A DNA stretch of 64,000 bases from Drosophila persimilis. Its lineage: Eukaryota > Arthropoda > Insecta > Diptera > Drosophilidae. The stretch lies in the NCBI RefSeq assembly GCF_003286085.1, contig NW_020825294.1:248001-312000 (forward strand), in the 5' to 3' direction. The notes below the pieces were generated by a model. It did not search any database. It saw only the letters and a list, made by a program, of their open reading frames with translations, and was not told the DNA's origin. Below are positions 1 to 12,392 of this stretch, in pieces; positions within the stretch are counted from its first letter, which is position 1; each line of letters opens with the position of its first letter. The position numbers and the translations under genes were made by a program.

Positions 1-857
1 ATCGTTCTGCCTTGTACAGGCATAGACTTTTGCTGCAAGGATTCCCCACAGATCCTCAATTGGATTTAAGTCCGGACTCATTGAAGCCCACTTAATCAAC
101 GGTTTATTGTGGGTCTCAAAATAGTCCATTGAGGCCCGGGAAACATGAATTGGCGCATTATCCTGCTGAAATGTCTATTGATCACCATGGAAATGCTCAG
201 CAAATGAAAAAGGTTCACTATCTATCAATTCTATCTATGCTTGAGCATTCATCCGGCCGGATATTAAACATATTGGAGACCTCCCTTTAGCACTAAAGGC
301 AGCCCATATCATTAGCGATCCATCACCATGGTTTGGCTTGTAGCAAGTTGCCCGTGGATGAAGCGGGTCTCTCCAATATTTATGATGGACATCTGAACCG
401 TGTAAACTCATTTTTTTTTCATCACTAAAAATGAAATTTTCTAATTCGGGGTCCCAGAACTTTTGTTTTTCAAAAATGACATGCGCGCATCATTATGACG
501 TTTAGTTTAGAGGAGTTTGCCCACTTTCTTTTGATATGTCAGGTTAAAATTTTCGTTCAAAATTTGGCTCACACGTTGCCTGGGGATTGTTAACCCGAGT
601 TCTGCCTTGATTTTGTTGCAGCTCATTAGGTCTTCAGTTGCAAACTGCCCCAAGTGCCGTTTTGTCAATTCTATTATGGTTGATACTGGGCCAAGTCGAC
701 GATTTATGCGGTAACCGTCTGGATCTATGAACATTTTTGAAATAGTATTTTGATGTCGATACATTAGCGAAGCTATTCGACCAGTTTTTATGCCGGCTAA
801 TTTCATTCTCTTGATCCTTCCCTGTTCTTCCTCAGAAAATGATTTACCATGTGGCAT
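1..857 (-). pseudogene. Decayed Tc1/Tc3-like transposase (DD34E), truncated by window edge
   Basis: This is the remnant of a cut-and-paste DNA transposon of the Tc1/mariner superfamily. From the ATG at 857 a 116-residue open stretch begins MPHGKSFSEEEQ and contains a helix-turn-helix region like the N-terminal DNA-binding domain of Tc3-type transposases. It stops at 507-509. The catalytic half continues in another frame, so there is at least one frameshift between about 510 and 440. That half shows FSDEKK (first Asp), QDNAPIH (second Asp, codon 160-162) and NPIED (Glu, codon 55-57). The second Asp and the Glu are separated by exactly 34 residues, the Tc1 DD34E signature. Two in-frame stops lie at 235-237 and 175-177, so the copy cannot encode transposase. 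The left end is outside the window and I could not identify the terminal inverted repeat on the right. Confidence 0.9.
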
Positions 858-1379
858 TTTTAACTAAAATGAAATTTTTTTTTTTAAATTTGTATTGCTT
901 TGAAGCAATAATGAGTGCTTACGTACAGAATCAATCAGCTTGTCACTTTTACTGAAAAGATGCTAACACTGCGACTCTCAAAACATGAATAGACATGATT
1001 GCACATATATCTATTTTCTACGTAGAGCGCGAGCTTGATCTCTTATCTAAGCTAATGGAACCACAAATGGAGTTCAAAGAAGACGAAAATTTGTCATAAC
1101 TGAGCACAACAATAAGAGATAAGAACTGCATAGTCAAACCCAACAAGCATCTATTACTTTTTAAGAAAAATTGAAAATAAGTTTTGCACATATAGCCATT
1201 TTACTAAGGTATTCTACCTAAATGCCAAAATTCATCTTCATTGGATGATTATTACTATAATATATAGAATACTATACTTTTTCCTTACTTTCTTTTCCTT
1301 TTAATAATCTCCTTTGGATAGAAGGTATCTTCTAGTCGATCTATCACTCCCAGCATTCTTTCTCGTGCTCAATTTTGTA
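858..1379. other. AT-rich flank of the Tc1-like remnant
   Basis: This is non-coding AT-rich sequence. It probably contains the promoter-side end of the transposon, because Tc1 elements carry an inverted repeat outside the transposase ORF. No CAGT-type terminus next to a TA duplication could be fixed by eye. Nothing else is recognisable. Confidence 0.4.
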
Positions 1380-1910
1380 TCTCAAAGTGTGGGCGAACGA
1401 GTGACAACCAGACAGACAGAGCGCGAATGACACTCGCGGTTTCTATAAGGTCAGGCATTCACCGGAGTCTGTCCGTCCGTACGCACCGCCTCAGACCGTG
1501 GCATGAGTAATAATTTCTTAATTGTCACACTAAACATTAAACAATTAACAAAATACAGTGTATAGGGCATAGTTTTTCGTCCAATTTTCATGGGGTTTTC
1601 AAGTGCAATAATCTGTTGTGTGAAATTCGCTGTTTTCCCCTTGGTATTGGGGGTTTATTTGCGGCTCGCTTGGCTGCTTTTAATTGTTTATGTAAATTAG
1701 AATATTGTTTTATTTATTTTCCACCCTGTTGTTCGGCTGATGAGCAATTTAAATACAGCTCGCGACGACCGACGACGACGACGACGACGAGGAAGTGAAT
1801 GGCGCAGTGTACGCGACCGAATACGCGAGTATCTGTATCTTTCAGCTACTTTTAGCGCACACTGATTCACGGATTCACGAATACGCGTCGGTGGAGGCAC
1901 AAACAAAGGT
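1380..1910. promoter_or_regulatory. CpG-rich promoter/leader-like block
   Basis: This block is richer in CpG than its surroundings and has the look of a Drosophila promoter plus 5' leader. It has a TATAAG at 1444-1449, clusters of gacagacaga and gagcgcgaa motifs, a (GAC)n run, and on the plus strand a possible splice donor CAAAG|GTGTGA at about 1904-1910. If real, it would be a non-coding first exon of a plus-strand transcript. No matching downstream coding exon was identified and the opposite orientation cannot be excluded. Confidence 0.25.
1771..1790. repeat. (GAC)n microsatellite
   Basis: This is a perfect trinucleotide run of six to seven units inside the CpG-rich block. Confidence 0.85.
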
Positions 1911-4900
1911 GTGAAGTACATTAGCCAGTGAATATTAACAAGATTTTTGTTAACATCAAGAGGCTTGGCCCGGCTAAAAAAAAAACGGCAAACCTGAAGC
2001 CTGAACCCAGCCTGAACACTTGACTCTTTCCCCCCAAAAACTCCGCACAAGCTTACGAGTATCTTTCGGGTTGTCAATCTGCTGTTTGGACCATCATCAG
2101 CCGTCTAGGGCCAAAGTTCGTTCGGATGCGGTCATTCATCATCGGCAAAAGGCCTCCTCTTAGCCAAGTTTTTGCTGTTTTCTCACTTTTGTCTAGACTT
2201 TCATTTGATTGAACGCTGCGTTAACTAACTGGCAGATGACGAGAGCTTCCCTGCCATCCAGTGCCCTCCTCCATCTTCTCCGTTGGTCAATGCTTCAATT
2301 AAAATTGCTGTCAATCATTTTTGCGTACGGTTTTCACACTTTTTTTCGGCACTGGCTTTTATGGCTTGTTATGATTAGCCGAAAGGTGAGGCGGAGGGCT
2401 AAATGGGGGATATTTTGACACTTGAATGATGGCTCGGTTTCGTTGGCTGAGGCTGATAAGGAAGAGGGGAAGTACATACTCGTATGTGGCTTAAAGGCTT
2501 AAAAGGAAGGCTCTATAACTTCCCTTTGGGATTTCTATACCCGATAATCGTCTCAAGATTATTGATCACTGAGTCTCCATGGGTGTCTGCCTCTCGTTCG
2601 CACATTTTCACCCTCCCACATCTAAGATCTCGTATCTTTTTGGCCATAAACAATAGACAAACGCAACTCTGTTCACTTTGCTGGCCTGCCCACAAGACCC
2701 AAGACCTGCCCCTCTCGGGCCGTGAGAACTATGCCAGGTGGAGGGCCCATTGTCATTCAAAAGAGAGGGAAATGTGTGCGTCTGTGGGGGAAACTTTTGC
2801 ACTACTTTGAACCATTTTTCTTGTGCAATTATTTATAATAGCAGCCAGGTTTCAGGTAGAACGAACTCCGCACCAGACCTATAACCAGTAGCCAGAGTTC
2901 ATTAGGGTTAATGCATGCCCAAAAAAAGAAGAGATTCAAAAGAAAGACCCATCCCATCCTGTCCCTTCCGATGTCCCTTCTGAGTGAGTGAGTGAGCGCC
3001 GGCGGGATATGGCCTGGCGTTCCTTAATGAACGCCCTGTCGCCTGCTGGCACCTGCTGCAGTTCTTAGGAAAATTTCCACCTCGATTGTGGCCTGCAGGT
3101 AGGCGAAGTGATTTCCACAGAGCCCTCTCTTTGCTCTGTTTATAAATAATTAAATTGCAGAAAAGTTGCGCTCGTTTGTGGGTGGCTATTGATTTTTAGA
3201 GGGGGTGCAGGGTGGGTGGCCTCTGACCCAAAGAGCCGCTCTGCAGGCGCTCAAAGACATGCCATTGTGCACTTCAGAAGATGTGTAGATGTTCCCCTGT
3301 CGCAACAGAAGTCTTACATGTGTTCTTCGTTCCGGTCTTTTACTTAAAGAAAGTCTCATATTTCCAACGACATTCGTCTGATTAGCATAGAAGGACCCTC
3401 CACCGAAGAGAGAGAGACGTGAGAAATATCTACGAGCAAGTCTCCCTTCCTTCTCCCTCGCTTTACGATGTGCTAATGGGCGGTAAATATTTTGTAAGCT
3501 CCATTGATTTTCATGCATATTTCAAGTGGGTCATGTACTCGCGTCTAACAGAAGGAAACGAAGAAGCCACCACCGAATGGATGGCCAGCCCCAACACTCA
3601 CACTCGCACTCACACGCCGAATGAATGCTGAATGTTGAATGATGAATGGTTTGTGTCTGCGTGTGGAAGTCAAGTGGTTTGATGTACGAGTGCTGTAAGC
3701 AGGTTCTTCTGTTGGGTGTATCTTACAGATGTATCTTGTATCTTTTAGGTGTATAACTTTCCTTCGCTTGACAAGCACTTCCCGACTCATAACCTGCTCT
3801 TAATTTAGCCACAAATTCATAATTAATAGATAGATATTTTGTTTTTTGTTTTTTTTTTGCAAAACTTGTTGCACTTTCCGCCAAATGAAAATGAAAATGA
3901 AAAGCTGCTCGAAACGTGGAAAAGTGACATTTGCTGCGGGAAACCGCTTTAACCACTTTTGTCCTCAATCTTTTTCGAGAGTGAAATCTAAAGGAAAAAC
4001 TAGGAAAACAAGTGCCACCTCGCCCCCAAAAGAGGATACTCCGCTTCGTTCCTCTCCTCTCCACTGGTTGTCATCATCATTAACCGTGGGGCAGGGGGCA
4101 GGGGGCAGTGGCAGGGCCACAGTCTTTTGTCATTTTTATCACACAAAAGGAGGCTGCACAAAAGGCAGGAAGAAGTTTATGATAAATGAAATTTTTGCAC
4201 TAAGGAGGCCACAACTTTTCCTAGAATGGCGGGGGACGGGAGGGAGGGAGGGGGGTTTTCTCCTCTATTATTATTGTAATTTTCAAACAAAACACGCACA
4301 CACGTCTTTGGTTACAGTTTTGGCCATTGGCCAGAGAATGCCTTGGCTTTGGCTTTGGGTTTTGGCCAAAAGATGGACAGACGCCATGTGTGATTGATTG
4401 TAATTGCGGTCTTGGTAAAAGTTGTGTCTGTGTCAATGTCAAGGAGTGAAAAGAAATTGGTTCACAGACACACACGCACGCACACGGAAAATGCTGTTTG
4501 ACACTTGAGAAGAGTTTTCCATTTGAGATTCTTTCAATTGGAAAATTCTACGGTAAAGATATAGGCGGAAAGTGTTTTGTAGAGGGATCTAAGCCAAATC
4601 TCTCGTCTAAATTTTCTAATTACCTTTGAGCTTTGCTTCCTCCTTGACCCTCTCTTTCAGAGAAATGTACAGCGCCATCTAATTAACACAGAAAACCCCC
4701 AACAGGCCAACAGACCAACAGACCACCAGACACCAGACGAAACTAAATAAATAAAAAATATAATTAAGCCCGCTGCCCCCTTAAAAAAATATATATATAA
4801 AACTAAACAGAGAAGAGAGTGGAGTGGAGCGGAGTCGGGTTTTCTTTTCGTTTCACTTGCGAAAGCGGCAGAGAAAAGCCAAAAGTTTTCGGGGCTTGAA

Positions 4901-7900
4901 ATTGAAGTCGGATTCGGATTTTGTAATGCTTTTTTTTTTCGTCGAAAAAAAAAAGAGCAGCTCGAAGCTTGAATGCGAGCACTCATTAACACGTTGCCCA
5001 AATGGGGTTCAAAGACATTTTGGCCAAATTATGAAACACAAAACCCCTTGAAACCATTTGGGAAAGTTTTCTGTCGGCGGCCATGCTATCTGTTTGGAAA
5101 TGTGTCAGAGAATTATGAATGAAATCTGGCGGGTAGGGAGGTGTAGGGGTGGGGGGATGTAATCATAACAATTGCCAGCTAAAACAATGCCAAAATGGGG
5201 CAGCAATTTGTATCTTTATCACAGTTTTTGTATCTTTCAAGTAGTTTAAAAACAGGAAGCATTGGGAGGAGGTGGGCCTACACCCCCCTTCCCCCACTCG
5301 AGTGTCTTTGAACTCTGGTTTCTTGGTGTATCTTTAAGATGCGTTTTCTAGCTTAAAATCTCTCTTTGGTTTGGTTTTTGTCTTTCGTTTAATTAAAATG
5401 TGCCATAAGCGTGAATTTTAATGAATTTAATTGTTCAAATAACAAATGCTTGCATTCCGCGGAGAGCAAATATCTTGCAGATACATGTGGTCTGGCATTC
5501 GCCTTATCTAACCGAGACAGAAATGTATCTGTAACAATTAGCCATCCCACACGCGTGGCTACTCTGTGTCGCTGACTAATTGAACCGGCAATTAGATCTC
5601 TCGTCTCTCGAGCGAAAGTATCTCTCGGGTTTTTGTATCTGTTTTTATTTGCCATCAATTTCCATAACGCGTTACTCATTCACAGAAATCGAGAGCGGCA
5701 GAGAGAGACAAAAGTGAATCACCCACCGGACTGATCTGGCCATATAAATATATATAATATAGCTACAAATGTATCTACGTATCTGGTGAAGTTCACGCTG
5801 ACGCAAGTTCATTCAAGAAATATTTCTGCTTATTACGAATTCTGTTTTTTTTTCTTGCCAAAAAAAACTGTTGCAGATACGTGATTTGTATGCAAATTGC
5901 AGGCATTTTTAATGATATTTTTTGTTGCTTTGTTGATTTTTTTTTTTTAATAAGCAGAAATAAAACTGTATCTGATGGATGCAAATTACTGTGTGTTGTG
6001 GCGGCACCGCCACTGATGCTGTCCGAGTGACATTGCAAAGCGTTAAACATTGAAAAATGCCTGCGGTTTGGTATTTATGGAATACCATTCTCCCATTCTC
6101 CCGTTCTCCATCTCTCCAGCTCTTCAGTTTCCGTCCATTCATTTGTGGTCTTTGCGAGTGAATAAATTTCATTAATGTGGCCAATCGTAAAGTGGACAGC
6201 GCTTCACCGATAGATAGAGGGATACGATAGACTTCCCCCAACATCGACATCGTGAAATGCATATTTTATAAAACATTTCCATTGTTTTTTATTGTCTGCT
6301 TTAACGGTTAGCGGTTACAGCCGAAGAGTTATGCAATTTTGATTGAAATATATTATGATTTATATATTTTTGGAGACTCGCAGAGGTAGAGAGATGTCCA
6401 AAGAGCCAGTAAATGATTTTAAATGAGTTGCAATATGCATTGGTTGTCAAGGAAGGGGTGTGCCATGGAGATATTTGCTGGCGCGTCGTGCAGCAGCTCA
6501 CCTCGGTTGTGGTTTGGCCTTTTTTAGTGGAGTTTTTGCGAAAAATAAATCTCCATCTATTTCCTTTATTTTTTCAGTCTTAAGCCTCTAGTAAACTCCT
6601 TAGCTTCATACAGGAACTACTTTCAATTAAACGTACAGATTTCCCAGTGTTTCCTTTTGGGTTATTGTCAGCTAATAGACCGGAAATGTTGCTAAAGGAA
6701 CTAGTTTTTGTTAACAATGAAACACGTTTCTATAAACGAGAGCTAGAAAAAGTGTCACTATGGGGAATTTATTACAACATTCCCGCACATTTAATTAATA
6801 CTCAAATGGAACAAAGTGTTGAAAACACATTCCACCAATAACTTGCAACAAAACAAGCCTTCTATGATCATTAAACCAATCATCACTGCTTTCTTGCCTA
6901 ATAGGTTTTCCCTCTGGAAATATAAGTATCTTTTTTTCCCCACTTTAATATTTCAACGCAACATCCAGCGACTGTCAACACTTTTCCCCCCACTTTCCGC
7001 TCAATTGTCATTTATTTTTGGATCTACTCGCGGTAGAGTGTCATTCTTCATTTAAAGAGCTAATTTCTATGGATTTTTTTTTAGCAAAATCATCTGACAT
7101 TTGACTTTTGAGTTAAGTGCTGGCTCTGCGGCGCTCTGTGTGCTGCAATCCCTCAAAACTCGTGCCATTTAAAAGTTTTGTCATTCTAATGGAATTTCGA
7201 ATTCTGAAAGTTCAACTTGGAGATTTTTCGTGGCTAATTTAAGGGCAAAGAGAGCCACCACCAACCACTCGGCGGTTGCCTTGAGGGTAATTTAGAGGCA
7301 TTGTTCTTTTGGGCTCGTCCTCCCATGTTCTCCCTGTGGGCAATCTCTTTAGTCGTCTAACAAGCGACCCACTAATGAGCGTCATGGCATGCATAATGCA
7401 GGGCAGAGCCACCCAACGCCCACTACACAAGTACGACTACAGCTACTACGAAGACGAGTAACATAATCGCTGCTGTCAAGTGCAGCGCTTCGTAAGGGTG
7501 CAAAAAGATACCAAGATATGTATGTACTTCCTTGTCCACAGTCGAGTGCGCCCACTGTACAGTGTACATCCAAGCAAACTAATGACAATATCAAATTACA
7601 GACAAAGTGAACAGCACAAGGAAAAATTTGCATGACACACTTTGGGGCAGAGACCAGAAGAGAGGCTGAAGAGTGGCTGACAGGTCTGTTAAATCCTATC
7701 CTGAGCTGTCCGCAACTTGTGCTGTTTCCCTGGCAGTTTGTCAACGAAGTTGTTAGCCACAGTTTCTCTTGGCTTACACAGAGAAAATGAAAGTAATTTG
7801 CAAAAAGAGCCACCGAATCTTCTTCTTTAATCAAAACACAAGATACACAAAGAGAGACAGACTGAGAGATACAGAGAGAGAGAGGAAGAGAGAGAGAGAG

Positions 7901-7997
7901 ACAGTCTCATGTGAAAGTCACTCACTCAATGAAAGTGTGTCCGAATCGAAATGAAATCAACTTTGAAATTGGCTTAGTGGATCGTTCGTTCGTTCGG

Positions 7998-8028
7998 TGG
8001 ATGGATGGATGGATGGATGGATGGATGG
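7998..8028. repeat. (TGGA)n microsatellite
   Basis: About seven uninterrupted TGGA units follow a (GTTC)n mini-run. Confidence 0.9.
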
Positions 8029-9056
8029 TTAATTGAAATGCCAGAAGATACGAGAGACTACCAGAGAGAATACAAGAGAATCAGAGAGTTGTCTCCTCTA
8101 CCGTCCATAAGGAAATGAATTATGGTTGCTGGTTGGCTGATCTCCAACTTTGGGGCCGCTGACAAATGATCGAATTACCCCCAGAGATTATCTCGGGGAA
8201 ACTCGTTTTCTGTTACGGAAAGGAGCAGAAATATGGTTGACAAATTTCCGCATTCTAAAGATTGCTCTTTCGATCTAGTTCCTTATAAGATAACTCCATA
8301 AAAGCACTCCATTTGCCTCAACAATTTCCTCATTTCCCATGGGATACCCTTCGGCCTATCGTTACTGTGAAGCACCTCTTTTTGGAGTCTTTTCTTTGCC
8401 ACAAAATGTACTTCCTGGATCGTACTTATCGCCGGGCCCCGCCCATTAATTAATCAAAAAATAAACCCAGTAAAAAGATGCACGCGAGGTGCATTCCCTT
8501 CCCGCCCCCGCCCCCCCTTCATGCGACTTGCGACTGATTGCAGCTGAAGTGCTTCTTACCTCAGCGATTACTCACGCGGTAATCGAAGAGGGTAATCGAA
8601 TGGTGGGCTACTTACTGACGTCACGGGAGCCAGAGAGAAAGATAACTTACCTACAAAGAGATGGTAAAAAGAACGGGAGAAGAATGTGAGTAATTTATTG
8701 AAGAATTTAATGGGAAAATATACATAGCAGATCACCAAGCGGAACCAGAATTTATATACGATGTCTATGGGATGTGAAAGTGTGGGACATTTAATTGAGT
8801 GCGAAATTATTAATACCATATTTTTTATAGAGGGGTGAAAGAACTCTTCCCAGAGAATCAGAGAGGAAGGGGTGGTGGGGGGGGGGCCTTAATTACCCAT
8901 CGGACGATGAGATATGTCTACTTCCTATAGTCCCCTCCCCATAGATCACTCTTCAGATCATTGCACTTGAGTGTCTGGGGATAAGTGAGAGGTAATTAGC
9001 ATCGAAACCAAACGATTTGGTCTGTGAGGATGGGAGACTTCTTCGATCTTCGAGAG

Positions 9057-9058
<2 letters not shown>

Positions 9059-9090
<32 letters not shown>
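9059..9090. repeat. (CT)n microsatellite
   Basis: This is about 15 CT dinucleotide units. On the other strand it is a (GA)n tract, the type of sequence bound by GAGA factor in flies, although simple slippage is the default explanation. Confidence 0.9.
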
Positions 9091-9091
<1 letters not shown>

Positions 9092-9753
9092 ATGGCTGCA
9101 TCTTCCGATGGCATGCCACAGCGCATTGTGACCCTGGGATTGATGGAAAACAAAGCCAGTGCATTGTCTGAGGGCCCTCGATGAGAGAGTGGCGTCTGTT
9201 AATTGGGGGCCTTCTTCGCGGGACCACAACTTTCATAATTACTAGAGAAGGAAGGCCTCTCTCCCGCTTGAAAGGCGGAAGTTGTGGTGTGCTAACAAGA
9301 AGAACATACACCCATCCACAATCTACCTTCAGTCATTCGCTAGCCGAAGGTCTTCCTTCCCAGTCATCGCCCCATAAATAACTCTACGCGTAATTCCGAT
9401 TGACAGGCGAACAACTTAAATGTCGCCTCTAAAAATCGGCCCACAACCAAACAGAAAATTCAATAATAAATAAAGTAAAACGAAACTTGAAGTAATTTTT
9501 CCTTATATGGTGGGTCGCCTGCCAAAAAAGGTTAAACTATTTTTTGTGGTGTGTTTCAGCGCGTGGCCAAAAAATACAAAACTCGGACACAAAAATTTGT
9601 ATAAGATTTTGGTTTTATTTTCGTGGCTGGCATCTGGCATTTGGAATTGCATTATCTTTGGAGTTTTATCTTATCTGAAAGATACAGTAGATTATGTCAC
9701 CGAGACCTGTTCTATTCTGGGCGGCAGGGGGAGTTGCAAGTGGAGCAACGGGG

Positions 9754-9777
9754 GGGCCTGGGCCTGGGCCTGGGCCT
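9754..9777. repeat. (GGGCCT)4 tandem repeat
   Basis: Four perfect hexamers follow a run of seven G. Confidence 0.85.
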
Positions 9778-11124
9778 CTAGGCTTTATGTAAACTCTTAA
9801 GTGATTAAGGTCACGCCGCTAATTAGAGAAGAGAAGTGAAGAGAAGACCAATAAGTGAATGTGGGTGGAAAAACTCAATGGAGGGGAGTACGAGGGGGCG
9901 GTGGGGGCGCCACCTAAGGCGGCAGTACTTTGAAGCCGCGGTGGAGAGAACTCTAAAGTTAATTCTGAAAAAAGGTCTCGAAACTCTGTTAGAAGTTCAT
10001 CGGAAGACCCGAACAATGGATCTGCCTTTTTCCTCCTATGCTAACCAAATCGATTTCAATTAAATATTTACAAGGCTCAGTAACATGTGGCATGCCACAG
10101 TGCACACACAATGCAATGCCGCTCGCTCCACCTGAAGAGTCATCAAAAGGTAAACAGAATTAATATCGCCAGCTATGGGCCTCGGCTGCGACCAATTCAA
10201 CTGTCAGATGTCGCAGAAAATAAAAGGAAAACATTTCCCCACGATGCATGATTGCCGAAATGCAACAAAGCGAGGAGCACTGTAGGGGGCACACATGGTT
10301 TCCACTCGGACAATTGCATCAAGGGAATGGCCGAGGCAGAGGCCGAGAGGCTCAAACAGCGAGGAAGTCGGGCAAATGTCAGGCAGCGGCACAAGTGGAA
10401 AGAGAAAACCCAGTAACAAATATCCAATAACCAATATCAATAGCCATGGCCAATGCATTGTTCTCCCTGCGATCCCAAATGACAGCTGCTGGCTGCTGTC
10501 CAGGATTCCAGATTCCAGATTTCAGAGCCTTTTGTTGCCAATTCTTCAAGCCTCAACAAAAAGTACTTCCGCTGTTTTTGGGATCGATTTTTAGTGCTGA
10601 TTTATACCAGAGATATATCCAAAGAGTAAAACGAAATCCTCGCCAGAAGGAATATCAAATATGAAGTAAAGAAAAATGGCATTGAATTGTGATTTTCCTA
10701 CGATATTTTACTGCACTTTTTTCCAGTCCTCAGTCCTCAGTCCTGTCTCTACTCCCATTATATATTGCCTTTTATATAGACTTTTTTTGTGCTGATGCGG
10801 TGACTGCATTATGGGGATATTATTCCCTCTTTCCCACTCCTTTCCTACTCCACTCCTTTGTCTGCCATTTATCTTCCTGGGGCCTGCGGAGTCTTTGGCT
10901 CTGAAGCGCCTGAAACCTGTTTGCCTTTAGGGGCCTTTTCTTTTCTCCCTCTTTTCCTCTGGGCCTCCCCCTCGTGCTCTATAAATCGAATCATGTAATA
11001 ACATAAAAAGAAGGGACTTTTGATTGATATCGCTTTAGCCATCGCTTTATGTAAGCCAAATGCCTCGAACCGCAAAAATTTCATTAACTTTTAGCAGCTG
11101 ATGCCAGCAGCCAGCCAGCAGACA

Positions 11125-11153
11125 CAGCCCCAGCCCCAGCCCCAGCCCCAGCC
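11125..11153. repeat. (CAGCCC)n tandem repeat
   Basis: This is nearly five perfect CAGCCC hexamers in otherwise non-coding sequence. Confidence 0.85.
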
Positions 11154-11639
11154 GATGCCATAATTAATAGTCCAGTCTCCACATGGAGTTTCCATATTCT
11201 TTTTCGCATATTTGATGCAGGGGCTGGAGGGGGTCTAGGGCTGCCTTTGGGGCCAAATTGTTGTATAATTACATAAGCAATTTACAGCACATGCGTGCTG
11301 TCTGCCATGGCGGACAAGAGCGCCGTAAGAAGAATTCTTAATTCTTTATTCAGGTTTTCTTTTAGGTTGGTTCTTAGCTGAAAGAAATCTAACATCCATA
11401 AAGGGTTTATTCAAAGGCATTTGGACCTTTGTTCTTGAGATTCTTACGACAATGAAGCTGGGATCTTGAAAGATCTTTCACGAAATCCATAATTTTAGGG
11501 ATTCTCGAATGATTTCCAGTTTTTTAAAGATCATTATAGGAGGTATTTATTTTAGAAGTGCAATAATTGAATGAATCGTTGATGAATGAATGATCAATAA
11601 AAACCTGTATTTCTCAGTATTTAATTCTGAAAAATGTAA

Positions 11640-11890
11640 TCCAACTTTTAAACCGATTTTATGCCAAAACTCTGAATGAAAAAATATTTCGAAAACGAGT
11701 GTTTGTCTATATCTTCATTCTATAGAATTTGGCACATAAAACTATGAATGGAATCAAATACATATTTCGAAAACCAGTATTTACCTGAATTGTTAGATAT
11801 AATAATATTTTTTAATTATTGACAGAAGCTCAAAAATATTATATACCCTACCAAAAGTCAGTATTAACCAGTATTTACTAAGAAATCTAC
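11640..11890. repeat. Diverged tandem repeat, about 80 bp period
   Basis: Two similar segments, near 11668-11706 and 11741-11786, each run from AAAACTNTGAATG through ATATTTCGAAAAC to a GTTT or GTATTTA end. Further AGTATTTA copies lie on either side. The copies are old and carry indels. Confidence 0.4.
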
Positions 11891-12297
11891 TAAAACGTCT
11901 ACTAATAACAGCTTTTATATGTATTCAGATGTCATCACTTGTGAATAAGTCCCATATATTACTTCCTATACCAATGACCCACTTGTATCGTTTATTTCTC
12001 ATTTGCCAGGCCCCACATTATCAATCATACTCGTACAATAATTTCCCACTTAGATAAACACAGCAACAAACAGCTCTCTTAGACCACTCGATAAAGTCTT
12101 GAGTATTTTCCGCACACTTTTCCTGTATTTTCCAAGTTTTAGCTTTAGCTTTTTGGACAGCCCATTAGGCAGAGGCATTCAGTGGATCAATCAGTGTTAG
12201 AAGAGATGCGAGGAGAGGAGAGGCTGTCCTTTTCTATCATGAAATGAAATTGAAAATTACAGAGTAGATCGCCACAGACAGTATTGGAGAGCTTCGC

Positions 12298-12352
12298 TTT
12301 GGATTCACTTTGGAGTCGCTTTGGAGTCGCTTCGGAGTCGCTTCGGAGTTGG
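12298..12352. repeat. 11-bp minisatellite, five units
   Basis: Five consecutive 11-mers of the form TTTGGAGTCGC occur with few substitutions (TTC for TTT in the last two, ATTCAC variant in the first). A (GTGGG)n tract follows immediately, at 12370-12392. Confidence 0.85.
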
Positions 12353-12369
12353 AGATGGAGTTGTGTTGT

Positions 12370-12392
12370 GGTGGGGTGGGGTGGGGTGGGGT
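12370..12392. repeat. (GTGGG)n tract
   Basis: This is a G-rich pentamer repeat next to the 11-bp minisatellite. It has four G-runs with short spacers and could form a G-quadruplex. Confidence 0.8.

Noticed and set aside
3846-4397. 183-codon plus-strand open frame
   Set aside because: Starts in poly-T/poly-A sequence, has no codon bias and no homology that I recognise.
5389-5679. 96-codon minus-strand frame that looks protein-like
   Set aside because: Codons are A/T-ending throughout, unlike the real exons here, and there is no flanking gene structure.
10085-10098. Perfect 14-bp palindrome TGTGGCATGCCACA
   Set aside because: Striking but isolated. Palindromes of this length around GCATGC are expected occasionally, and no pairing or repeat context was found.
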